NCBI GenBank assembly: GCA_037045645.1
Contig: JBAOIH010000011.1
Span: forward strand, 1 to 64,000
Direction of reading: 5' to 3'
DNA from: Nocardioides sp.
GTDB taxonomy: Bacteria > Actinomycetota > Actinomycetes > Propionibacteriales > Nocardioidaceae
Length of the DNA stretch: 64,000 nt
Every line of letters begins with the position of its first letter. Position 1 is the first letter of the stretch. Position numbers and translations under genes: made by a program. This document shows positions 57,206 through 64,000 of the stretch, in pieces. The notes under the pieces were generated by a model. The model was not told where the DNA came from and ran no database searches. It saw only the letters and a list, made by a program, of their open reading frames with translations.

Positions 57206-58536
57206 GAGTTCTCCTTGATGGCCGCGATCAGCACATCGAGTCCGTCGTTGAGGAGTTCGTCTCCGATGACCAGCGGCGGCAACAGCCGGATCACACTGCC
57301 GAAGGTGCCGCAGGTGAGCACGAGGACACCCTGCTCGTGACAGCGCGCGGCCACCGCCTTGGTGATCTCCGGGGCAGGTTCAAGGGTGCCCGGCTTGGTG
57401 AACTCGAGCGCCAGCATGGCGCCGCGTCCGCGCACCTCGGCGACCGACGAACCTTCGCCCACGAGCTCCTGAAGGCGCGTCTTGGCGATGCTCTCGATGT
57501 GTCGCGCCCGACCGGCGAGGTCGTCGCGCTCGATGACCTCCAGGGCCGCGAGTGCGGCTGCACATGCCACCGGGTTGCCGGCGTACGTGCCGCCCAGACC
57601 ACCAGGAGGCACCGAGTCCATGATCTCCGCGCGCCCGGTGACAGCGGCCAGCGGCATGCCACCCGCCAACGCCTTCGCCGTCGTGATCAGGTCCGGAACG
57701 ACGCCGTCGCGGTCGACCGCGAAAAGGTCACCGGTGCGACCAAAGCCGGTCTGGATCTCGTCGGCGATGAAGACGATGCCATGCTTGGTGGCGAGTTCGG
57801 CGACGCCTGCGAGGTAGCCCTCGGGGAGTTCGATGAAGCCGCCCTCACCCTGGATCGGCTCGGCGATGATCGCGGCCACGTTCCCGGCCCCGATCTGCGT
57901 GGTGATCAACTCCTCCAGCGCGGCCAGCGCCTCGGCGCCAGCGTTCTGCGGGCCGGTCGGCCAGCGCAACGGATAGGGAGAGGGAGCCCGGTAGACCTCA
58001 GGCGCGAACGGACCGAAGCCTTGCTTGTACGGGACGTTCTTGGCCGTCATCGTCATCGTCAGCAGCGTGCGGCCGTGGTAGGCGTGGCTGAGCGTGATCA
58101 CGGCATCTCGCCCGGTGTGACTGCGCGCGATCTTGATCGCGTTCTCGACAGCCTCCGCACCGGTGGTGACCAGCAGCGACTTCTTGTGATGATCGCCGGG
58201 CGTGAGCCGGTTGAGAGCGGCACCGACCTCGACGTACCCGTCGTACTCGGTGACCATGAAGCAGGTGTGGGTGAAGCGCGCGAGTTGCTCGTTGACCCGG
58301 CGCGCGACATCGGGGTCGTTGGCGCCGACGCTGGTCACCGCGATGCCGCTGGCGAAGTCGATGAGGTGGTTGCCGTCGACGTCGACCAGGATGCCGCCGC
58401 CGGCGTGATCGATGAACACCGGGAGCGTGATGCCGAGCCCGTCGGTGAGTTCGTGTTGCCGGCGCTGGTGAAGTTTGCGCGATTGGGGGCCGGGGATCTC
58501 GGTGGCGAGAATCCGCTGCTGCTGAGGTTGGGTCAT
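57202..58536 (-). CDS. gabT: 4-aminobutyrate (or 5-aminovalerate) aminotransferase
   Basis: This 444-aa class III aminotransferase has the PLP-site block VTTGAEAVENAIKIARSHTG, VIAEPIQGEGGFIELPEGYL, FIADEIQTGFGRTG and the Schiff-base Lys in TTAKALAGGMPLAAV. It makes succinate semialdehyde from GABA or glutarate semialdehyde from 5-aminovalerate. It is the first gene of a tightly overlapping leftward operon (ALDH, CaiB, gcdH, gabD). The 131-bp gap to the divergent pucR contains the palindrome TTTCGCCGAAA. Confidence 0.92.
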   Translation of the reverse strand: MTQPQQQRILATEIPGPQSRKLHQRRQHELTDGLGITLPVFIDHAGGGILVDVDGNHLIDFASGIAVTSVGANDPDVARRVNEQLARFTHTCFMVTEYDGYVEVGAALNRLTPGDHHKKSLLVTTGAEAVENAIKIARSHTGRDAVITLSHAYHGRTLLTMTMTAKNVPYKQGFGPFAPEVYRAPSPYPLRWPTGPQNAGAEALAALEELITTQIGAGNVAAIIAEPIQGEGGFIELPEGYLAGVAELATKHGIVFIADEIQTGFGRTGDLFAVDRDGVVPDLITTAKALAGGMPLAAVTGRAEIMDSVPPGGLGGTYAGNPVACAAALAALEVIERDDLAGRARHIESIAKTRLQELVGEGSSVAEVRGRGAMLALEFTKPGTLEPAPEITKAVAARCHEQGVLVLTCGTFGSVIRLLPPLVIGDELLNDGLDVLIAAIKENS

Positions 58537-58637
58537 CAGGTCTCTTCCGTTCCGCGAGGGCCCACGACGGGTCTCTCACGAAGGCTAGAACCGGTCAATG
58601 CGCGCCAGTTCGCCGATTCGTCGGCTCGACCCTCAGT

Positions 58638-58648
58638 TTTCGCCGAAA
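58638..58648. promoter_or_regulatory. Candidate operator in the gabT-pucR divergent gap
   Basis: TTTCGCCGAAA is an 11-bp palindrome 20 bp upstream of the pucR start. A related TTCGCCGATTCG occurs about 25-30 bp further left. Such paired sites in the gap between a PucR-type activator and its operon are plausible binding sites, but unproven. Confidence 0.3.
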
Positions 58649-58667
58649 CGTCTGCGACGATGGTGCG

Positions 58668-60125
58668 GTGCGCACGCCGGGCCCCAGAACTCAGGGTGTG
58701 GGAGCTCCCACTTTGGGGGTCCTCGCATCGCATCTCGGCGACAACCTCATCCTCGCCGCCGGGTCGGGCTGGTCGGCACGCGACATCACGGCTGTCCATG
58801 TCAGCGAACTGCTCGATCCGACGGGATACCTCTCCGGCGGGGAACTGCTGATGACGACCGGGCTGCAACTCCCGACCAGTCAACTCGGCTGCGAGAGGTA
58901 CGTCGCTCGCCTCGTCGAGGCCGACGTGAGTGCTCTCGCGCTCGGGCTCGGGCCGGTCCATGAGCATCTGCCCGCCCCTCTCGCGACGGCCTGCCGCAAG
59001 GCGGGTTTGCCGCTGTTCATCGTGCCGGCGCAGACTCCCTTCCTCGCGGTGAGCAAGGCCTATTGGGCGCAGGTCTCCCACTCGGCCACCCGAGATCTGC
59101 GCGATGTCGTCTCGGTGCAGCGCACGCTGGTCGATGCCGCGATCACCGGGGATCCGGTGCGTGCGGTGCTCCAGGTGTTAGTGCGCGCGCTGGGTGGCTG
59201 GGCGGCTGTCTTCTCGGCCAGCGGTGAGGTCAGCCGGATCGAGCCTCCCGCGGCTGCGGCCCAGGCCGTGGAGATCCGTGCCGACCTGCGTCGTCTCGCC
59301 GGTGTCCACACAGCGGCATCGCTGGCCACGCGCGATTCGACCGTCTTGGTCTATCCCCTGGCGGTCGAAGGTCGCGTCAACGGATATCTCGCGGTGGGAT
59401 CAGCCACACCACCAGACAGCAGTGGCCGAGCCGTCGTCCTGACCGCGACGGGGATCCTCAGCATCGATGCCGCTCGGCGGGCCCGGATGCTCTCGGCCTC
59501 GGCAGAGGCGCAGCGCTGCGTCGGGGTGCTGTTGGACGAGGGTTTCGACGCCGCTGCCCGAGCCCTGGCCAGCAGCCTCGGCTCGCCCCTGCCCACGGTG
59601 CTGCGCCTTCTGGCCGTACGCTCGGCAAGCCTGCGTGCGGTCATCGACGCCGTCCGCCACGAGGCGCCGTCAGCTCTCGTCGTTCCCGAAGATCGTCGAG
59701 ATGCCTGGGTCGTGCTCGCCGCCGCTGACGGGTGGCCGCGACGTGTGCTCGACGCCGTGCGGAGCGCGGATGCCTCGGCAACTCTGGCGCTCTCCGCACC
59801 CGTGACTCCCTCGGAGACTGCCCCCGCCCGCGCGAGACTGTTTGCCTTCCTGGCCGGCGCCGAGCCGGGGCAAGCACAGTTGCCCAGTGAGTCCGCGGTG
59901 GTCGACGCACCGGCGCTGCTCGACACTCTCTCCGTCGAGCAACGTCGGATCCTGTCGGCCTACCTGCGCCATCGCGGGCGGTGGGAGTTGGCCGCCAAGG
60001 AGGCCGCGCTGGCCCGCAACACCCTTCGTTATCGAGTCGATCAGATCGCCACCCATCTGGCTGTCGACCTCACCGACCCCGATGTGAGCGCCGAGTTGTG
60101 GCTGGCGCTGCGCAGTCGCGGATAG
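58668..60125 (+). CDS. PucR-family transcriptional activator
   Basis: This 485-aa regulator has an N-terminal PucR-type ligand domain (SARDITAVHVSELLDPTGYLSGGELLMTTGLQ), a central GAF-like region, and the C-terminal PucR helix-turn-helix (EQRRILSAYLRHRGRWELAAKEAALARN, TLRYRVDQIATHL). Relatives activate amine, purine or GABA catabolism genes. It is divergent from gabT and is the obvious candidate to control that operon. Confidence 0.9.
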   Translation: MRTPGPRTQGVGAPTLGVLASHLGDNLILAAGSGWSARDITAVHVSELLDPTGYLSGGELLMTTGLQLPTSQLGCERYVARLVEADVSALALGLGPVHEHLPAPLATACRKAGLPLFIVPAQTPFLAVSKAYWAQVSHSATRDLRDVVSVQRTLVDAAITGDPVRAVLQVLVRALGGWAAVFSASGEVSRIEPPAAAAQAVEIRADLRRLAGVHTAASLATRDSTVLVYPLAVEGRVNGYLAVGSATPPDSSGRAVVLTATGILSIDAARRARMLSASAEAQRCVGVLLDEGFDAAARALASSLGSPLPTVLRLLAVRSASLRAVIDAVRHEAPSALVVPEDRRDAWVVLAAADGWPRRVLDAVRSADASATLALSAPVTPSETAPARARLFAFLAGAEPGQAQLPSESAVVDAPALLDTLSVEQRRILSAYLRHRGRWELAAKEAALARNTLRYRVDQIATHLAVDLTDPDVSAELWLALRSRG

Positions 60126-60136
60126 CTTGGTTCGTC

Positions 60137-60835
60137 TCAGCCCAGGCGTACGAGTTGCCAAGGCCAGCCTGGGACCGGCACGCGTTCGCGCACCGCATGC
60201 CCCCGCAGCACCGAGCCGGCCAACCAGCGAGCCGACTTGGAGCCCACCACCCGGTTGGCTTCGTTGACCAGCACCAGGTCACCATCCATTCCACGCAACG
60301 CCCGATAGAGCCGGCGCTCGACTTCGTCTACCCGCAGATCCGCGCCCGCGACCCCCACGAAACGACGCCCGACCAGCACCGGCGTGGTGAGCGTCAGGAT
60401 GTAGTGGTTGACGCCCCAGAAGTCGACATAGGGCCCGACGATCGAGCGGTGGTCGGCCCGGTGTGGGATCAAGAACCAATCGGCGCGGGTGTAGTCGTAA
60501 TAGTCCAGGCTTTCCGGATCGAGTTGGAACTCGGTCTGCTCGGGCCGATCGTGCTCCCAGCGCCACCATTCGATCCAGCGGGGTTGGTCGACGAACAGGC
60601 CCGGCACAGTGACGACGCCCATGCCTCGGACCAGCCCCAACTGTCCGGTGAGGCGTCGTTGGAGTCCCAGTCGAATCCCGCCGAGGTCGGCCGTACGCAG
60701 TGACTGCAGGGGGGCCTGCGCCACGAGCGAGGCCAACTCGTCACGCAAGGTGAGCACTTCGGCGAAGACTCCGTCAAGGTGCTCAGCGATGGCCTCGGCG
60801 ACCTGCGTCGACGAGGGGACCTGCGCGGGCATCAC
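60137..60835 (-). CDS. Soluble Cache-domain sensor protein
   Basis: This 232-aa protein looks like a stand-alone Cache/PDC sensor domain: an N-terminal helix, then LDPESLDYYDYTRADWFLIPH, GPYVDFWGVNHYILTLTTPVL, and RFVGVAGADLRVDEVERRLYR, the usual ligand-pocket and downstream strands. No signal peptide or membrane helix is present, so it would be cytoplasmic, unlike most Cache domains. It overlaps the preceding FadR-type gene by 4 bp, so the two are probably made together and may interact. Confidence 0.75.
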   Translation of the reverse strand: MMPAQVPSSTQVAEAIAEHLDGVFAEVLTLRDELASLVAQAPLQSLRTADLGGIRLGLQRRLTGQLGLVRGMGVVTVPGLFVDQPRWIEWWRWEHDRPEQTEFQLDPESLDYYDYTRADWFLIPHRADHRSIVGPYVDFWGVNHYILTLTTPVLVGRRFVGVAGADLRVDEVERRLYRALRGMDGDLVLVNEANRVVGSKSARWLAGSVLRGHAVRERVPVPGWPWQLVRLG

Positions 60836-61614
60836 AACTCGAGTGCCTGGATGTGCAACGCGAGCATCCGAGCCAGGTCCGCGTCGACGCGGGCCTCGGC
60901 GATGCTTTGCGCCTTGTTGTGTGCGTGTCGCCCGATCGCCTCCACGAGCGCACGGTGTGATGCCACGACCTCCCGGTGATACTCGGCCAAGGTGGCCACA
61001 TCCTCACGGTGCGACTCGTCCAGTTCGGGAAGCCACCGCAGCGGGCCGGCCTCAGCCTGGAGTCGCATCTCCGCACGCGTCAGGCGTACGGACTGCGCTG
61101 TGGCCGCGACCTCGACCCGGAAGCGTCCATCGATGCGGCACTGCACGGGGGGCTCGGTGGCGGCCTCCAGCGCCGTGACGAGTTCACCAAGGCGGCTGAC
61201 GAAATCCCACGAGTGGCGATCCGCCGCGAGGCGAGCGGCCTGCCCCGACACGGCGCGCTGCATGTCGAGCAGGTCCCCGATGTCATGGCTGCTCATCGCC
61301 TGCAACGCCGCCCTCCCCCGACTTGTCGAGGTCTGCTCGTCGACCTTGACGAAGCTTCCACCGCCGTGGCCGCGCCGGGTCTCGATCAACCCGCGTTCCT
61401 TCAGCAGCGCCAAGGCATCACGCAAGGTGATCAACGAAACGCCCAGGTGGCCTGCCAGATCCTGCTGGGCGGGCAACTGGTCGCCGTCGCGCAGCATGCC
61501 CAAGGAGATGGAGTCGCTGAGCCGGTTCGCGACGGCCTCCACCCGCCCGCCGCCGGGGTCGATCGGCGCGAACATGACGGAGCGGGCGAGTCCCGACAGC
61601 AGCAGCGACGGCAC
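60832..61614 (-). CDS. FadR/GntR-family regulator with FCD domain
   Basis: This 260-aa regulator has an N-terminal winged helix (LRDGDQLPAQQDLAGHLGVS, TLRDALALLKERGLIETRRG, GHGGGSFVKV) and an all-helical FCD domain with metal-binding-type acidic and His residues (DGRFRVEVAATAQSVRL, EYHREVVASHRALVEAI). FCD regulators sense small organic acids. It is downstream of the FAD/Fe-S oxidoreductase genes on the same strand and is their likely regulator, perhaps responding to a hydroxy acid. Confidence 0.88.
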   Translation of the reverse strand: MPSLLLSGLARSVMFAPIDPGGGRVEAVANRLSDSISLGMLRDGDQLPAQQDLAGHLGVSLITLRDALALLKERGLIETRRGHGGGSFVKVDEQTSTSRGRAALQAMSSHDIGDLLDMQRAVSGQAARLAADRHSWDFVSRLGELVTALEAATEPPVQCRIDGRFRVEVAATAQSVRLTRAEMRLQAEAGPLRWLPELDESHREDVATLAEYHREVVASHRALVEAIGRHAHNKAQSIAEARVDADLARMLALHIQALEL

Positions 61615-61629
61615 GCGGGCACGGCCTCC

Positions 61630-61965
61630 TTACCAGGGCAGGATCGGTTTGGGATGTCTGCCTGGATTCTCCGGGTAGTCCCATTCCTGCTGTTCACCGG
61701 GTCGGCCCGGACCCAGGTGAGTCTCGTCCTCCTCCCCGGCCACCAGCGTTTCGAACGAGAAGTGCTCGTGCATCCAGTCCAAGTGTTCTGTGCGCATGCT
61801 GACGATCCGCTCGACGTCCCACAGCGGCATGTTCTGCTGCCGGAAGTGGGTGCCCATCAGTTCGGGGTCCACCTCGTAGACGTGGTCGAGCCGCATGATC
61901 ACGCCGTCACTGATCCGGCGCGCCTCGGGTCGTGCGTACTGCTCCTTGTAGACGAACTTGCGCAT
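61630..61965 (-). CDS. Conserved-looking 111-aa protein of the oxidoreductase cluster
   Basis: ATG 61965 has GAAGGGAG upstream. The protein is hydrophilic and rich in His, Trp, Met and Glu (GTHFRQQNMPLWDVERIVS, EHLDWMHEHFSFETLV) with a Pro/Gly-rich tail ending PKPILPW. No membrane segment or Cys motif occurs. I do not recognise it. Position directly after the FAD subunit gene (11 bp apart) suggests a small subunit or assembly partner of that oxidoreductase. Confidence 0.7.
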   Translation of the reverse strand: MRKFVYKEQYARPEARRISDGVIMRLDHVYEVDPELMGTHFRQQNMPLWDVERIVSMRTEHLDWMHEHFSFETLVAGEEDETHLGPGRPGEQQEWDYPENPGRHPKPILPW

Positions 61966-61976
61966 GACTTCTCCCT

Positions 61977-63494
61977 TCAGTCCTCGTAGGACTCGTCGAG
62001 CATCTGCTTTCCAGGATTCATGATGTTGTTGGGATCGAGGTTGCGCTTGAGCATCTTCATGACGTCCCAGCCGCCGCCCATCTCCTCGGGCACCAGCTCG
62101 GCGTCGCCGATGCGGGTGGTGCCGTGACAGTTGCTCATCGACCCGCCGTACTTCAGCGACACCTTCGCGATCTCGGTCTTGAACTGGATCCAGACATCCC
62201 ACAAGGCGTCGTCCAGCTTCTCCTCCCAGATCCCGATGTCGATCTCGGCGAGGTAGTCACCCCATGGCTTGTAGGACGCGCTGGTGTAGCAATAGGTCCC
62301 CCAGTCGTCGAAGATGCCGTACTCCTTGATGTAGCGGTCGGCGATCTCGTGCCACTCCTTGCGGACCTGCGGCAGCACACTCCAGTTGAGCGCCGCGTCC
62401 TCGCAGTGCCACGACATCGGGGCAACCTTGCCGTCAGGCGTACGACCATGCAGCGGGTTGGCATAGCGGTCGTGACGCGAGGCCCAGTCGCCCAATGCCA
62501 TCTCGTCGCCGGTGTAGCGACCGCCGTACGCACGCCCCTTCTCCATCACGATCTTCGACGCGGCCTCGACCTCGGCCCGGGTGCCGTAGAGCGCAGTGGC
62601 GAGCACCGAGTTGACCCATTCGGGCATCGGGATGAACGCCTCGTCGTCGCGGCGTAGGTATTCGACCTTCTTCTCGTCGAACAACACGTTGCCCGCCAAC
62701 GTGGCCACGCCGGAGGTGACCATCCCGTAGAGCGTCTTGTGCGCCAACTCGTAGTCATCGAAGACGAAGAACGCCGCGAACTCGGCCTCGGGCTTGGGCA
62801 CGATCTCCAGCGTCGCCTCGGTCACGATTCCCAACGTGCCCTGGTGACCCATGAAGAGGTGCTTGAGGTGGAACCCGGTGGAGGACTTGCGGATCTTCTT
62901 GCCGCCGCCGTCACCGACCTGGATGATCTCGCCGGTCGGCAGCACGATCTCCATCGACATGCACAGATCCCGGCTGTGACCGAAGCGGGTGCCCAGCAGC
63001 GAGAAGCCGCTGCACGCGATCCGACCGCCGACCAGCGAGCAGGGGTACGACGCCGGGGTGTCGGGGTGGAAGACACCGTACGGACGCAGTTCCTCGTTGA
63101 GCTTCATCATGCTGATGCCCGGACCCACGGTCACCGTCCTGTTCGCCAGGTCGATCTCGTGGATCTGGTTCATCCGCTTGACGTCGATGATGATGCCGCC
63201 GCGGTTGGGCACGGCACCATCGTTGAGGCCGGTACCGCCTGCTCGGGGCACCACCGGGATCTTGGTCCGGTTGGCCAGCTTGACGATCTCGGAGACCTGC
63301 TGCGCGGTGCGCGGAAGCACCACGGCGGCCGGAATGTGGTCAGACCAGCGGTGCACCGGGAAGGGTGCGGGGACCCGCGTCCGGTTGGCGCGACTGGAGA
63401 TGTCGGTCAGCACCGCTCCGGGCTCGTTGCCCATGATTGCCTCAAGATCGGCGACGACGGCGGCGTCGATCTCGGTCACCTTTGTGATGGTCAC
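61977..63494 (-). CDS. FAD-binding oxidoreductase, GlcD/D-lactate dehydrogenase-like
   Basis: This 505-aa protein of the vanillyl-alcohol oxidase/GlcD fold has PAAVVLPRTAQQVSEIVKLANR, the FAD pyrophosphate loop VVPRAGGTGLNDGAVPNRGG, GYxxHPDTPASYPCSLVGGR, GTRFGHSRDLCMSMEIVLP, GHQGTLGIVTEATLEIVPKP and the C-terminal LKRNLDPNNIMNPGKQ. Such enzymes oxidise 2-hydroxy acids. GTG 63494 with GAGGTG upstream overlaps the stop of the Fe-S gene by 4 bp. The substrate is unknown; glycolate, D-lactate and aromatic alcohol routes are all possible. Confidence 0.85.
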   Translation of the reverse strand: MTITKVTEIDAAVVADLEAIMGNEPGAVLTDISSRANRTRVPAPFPVHRWSDHIPAAVVLPRTAQQVSEIVKLANRTKIPVVPRAGGTGLNDGAVPNRGGIIIDVKRMNQIHEIDLANRTVTVGPGISMMKLNEELRPYGVFHPDTPASYPCSLVGGRIACSGFSLLGTRFGHSRDLCMSMEIVLPTGEIIQVGDGGGKKIRKSSTGFHLKHLFMGHQGTLGIVTEATLEIVPKPEAEFAAFFVFDDYELAHKTLYGMVTSGVATLAGNVLFDEKKVEYLRRDDEAFIPMPEWVNSVLATALYGTRAEVEAASKIVMEKGRAYGGRYTGDEMALGDWASRHDRYANPLHGRTPDGKVAPMSWHCEDAALNWSVLPQVRKEWHEIADRYIKEYGIFDDWGTYCYTSASYKPWGDYLAEIDIGIWEEKLDDALWDVWIQFKTEIAKVSLKYGGSMSNCHGTTRIGDAELVPEEMGGGWDVMKMLKRNLDPNNIMNPGKQMLDESYED

Positions 63495-64000
63495 AATTTC
63501 ACCTCGTCCAGGTCTGAGGCACCGCGCTTGCCGCCCACATCGAGGCCGGCGCTTGCGGCGACGAGCTCGATGATGTCGGCGACCTCGATGCCGACCTTGT
63601 TGCCCGCCATGGCCAACGGCCGCTCCGACCAGACGCAGCCACTGACGAGCATCTCCACGTCGAGTTGATTGGCCCGAGCCAGCCGGTTCGCGGCGATCTG
63701 GCTGCTGATCTCGGGCTTTTCGATGGGCAGGCCACCTCCACCGCCGGAACAGTAGGACCACTGGGTCACGTGGTCGACGTCCTTGAAGGTCAGGCCCGGG
63801 ATCGAGTTGAGGATGAACCTGGGCGCCTCGTGGATGTTCTTGCGCTTGTTGAGCCGACACGGGTCGTGATAGGTCACGGTCTTGTTGACCGGCACCTCCA
63901 TCTTGAGCCGGCCCTCCTTGATCAGGTCGGCGACCAGTTCGATGATCTGAACGACCTCGAAGTCCATCTCCTCTCCGAAATAGGCCGGGTAGTCCTCGGT
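63491..64000 (-). CDS. Fe-S oxidoreductase with CCG domain (5' part beyond the window)
   Basis: Only the C-terminal 169 codons or so are inside the window, and the frame is open at the right edge. Visible CCG-domain Cys motifs are HDPCRLNKRKN, QWSYCSGGGGGLPIE and LVSGCVWSE, as in GlpC/GlcF/HdrD-type subunits that pass electrons from flavoprotein dehydrogenases to quinones. It overlaps the FAD-subunit gene by 4 bp, consistent with a two-subunit membrane-associated dehydrogenase. Confidence 0.85.
   Translation of the reverse strand, partial: TEDYPAYFGEEMDFEVVQIIELVADLIKEGRLKMEVPVNKTVTYHDPCRLNKRKNIHEAPRFILNSIPGLTFKDVDHVTQWSYCSGGGGGLPIEKPEISSQIAANRLARANQLDVEMLVSGCVWSERPLAMAGNKVGIEVADIIELVAASAGLDVGGKRGASDLDEVKL

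Overview
The window is a composite. From about 14.35 kb to the end it reads as one continuous chromosome segment of a high-G+C actinobacterium, most likely Nocardioidaceae or a related Propionibacteriales lineage. That assignment is an inference from gene content, frequent GTG starts, 4-bp ATGA/GTGA overlaps, a mycobacterium-like triacylglycerol operon and repeat types. The first 4.6 kb is different: an alphaproteobacterial (Hyphomicrobiales-like) ABC-2 permease, lysC and ptsP, broken by dozens of single-base insertions. It looks like unpolished long-read sequence joined to the rest. Positions 4,585-5,245 carry most of an HNH endonuclease gene that switches abruptly into the C-terminal half of a type III-like DNA methyltransferase.

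Positions 5.2-14.35 kb are accessory DNA. They hold the C-half of one Mod-type methyltransferase and the N-half of a second, two nearly identical IS3-family elements in inverted orientation (7,970-9,301 and 13,020-14,350), and a cassette between them. The cassette has a leftward small DNA-binding protein gene and a rightward pair of genes overlapping by 4 bp, a tyrosine-recombinase-like protein and a DDE-transposase-like protein. The block ends just beyond the 3' end of a tRNA-Ser(CGA), a typical island boundary.

The chromosome part runs in modules. (1) 14.7-22.8 kb: WS/DGAT, PlsB-like GPAT, HAD-PlsC fusion, second WS/DGAT and acyl-CoA dehydrogenase, a storage-lipid operon. (2) 22.8-24.4 kb: a leader peptide, Xre-type regulator and membrane protein operon bracketed by two 90-bp inverted-repeat elements, then a 59-aa membrane protein behind three perfect GTCAAG-N4-CTTGAC palindromes, then tadA. 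(3) upp and pntAB, with indels. (4) Small exported and membrane proteins, VIT1-type transporter and AAA ATPase. (5) Tandem-repeat-rich intergenic DNA around an indel-broken acyl-CoA dehydrogenase. (6) A GT2 glycosyltransferase, two exported proteins, a response regulator, a carboxypeptidase-regulatory-like protein and a convergent sensor kinase. (7) glgX and a fused treY-treZ, giving trehalose from glycogen. (8) A Tat-exported protein, sirtuin, DUF4333-type lipoprotein and hydrolase. (9) gabT, aldehyde dehydrogenase, CaiB-type CoA transferase, gcdH, succinate/glutarate semialdehyde dehydrogenase and menB, opposite a PucR regulator; the set fits 5-aminovalerate/glutarate or GABA breakdown. (10) A GlcD-like FAD oxidoreductase, Fe-S partner, unknown 111-aa protein, FadR-type regulator and soluble Cache protein.

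Small indel patches (24.6, 25.8-27.9, 33.2-34.1 and 49.8 kb) recur in otherwise clean chromosome and nearly all shift the frame by +1, so they are probably sequencing errors rather than pseudogenes. The palindrome CGTACG is strongly enriched in the chromosome part and nearly absent from the first 14.3 kb, which independently marks the boundary.
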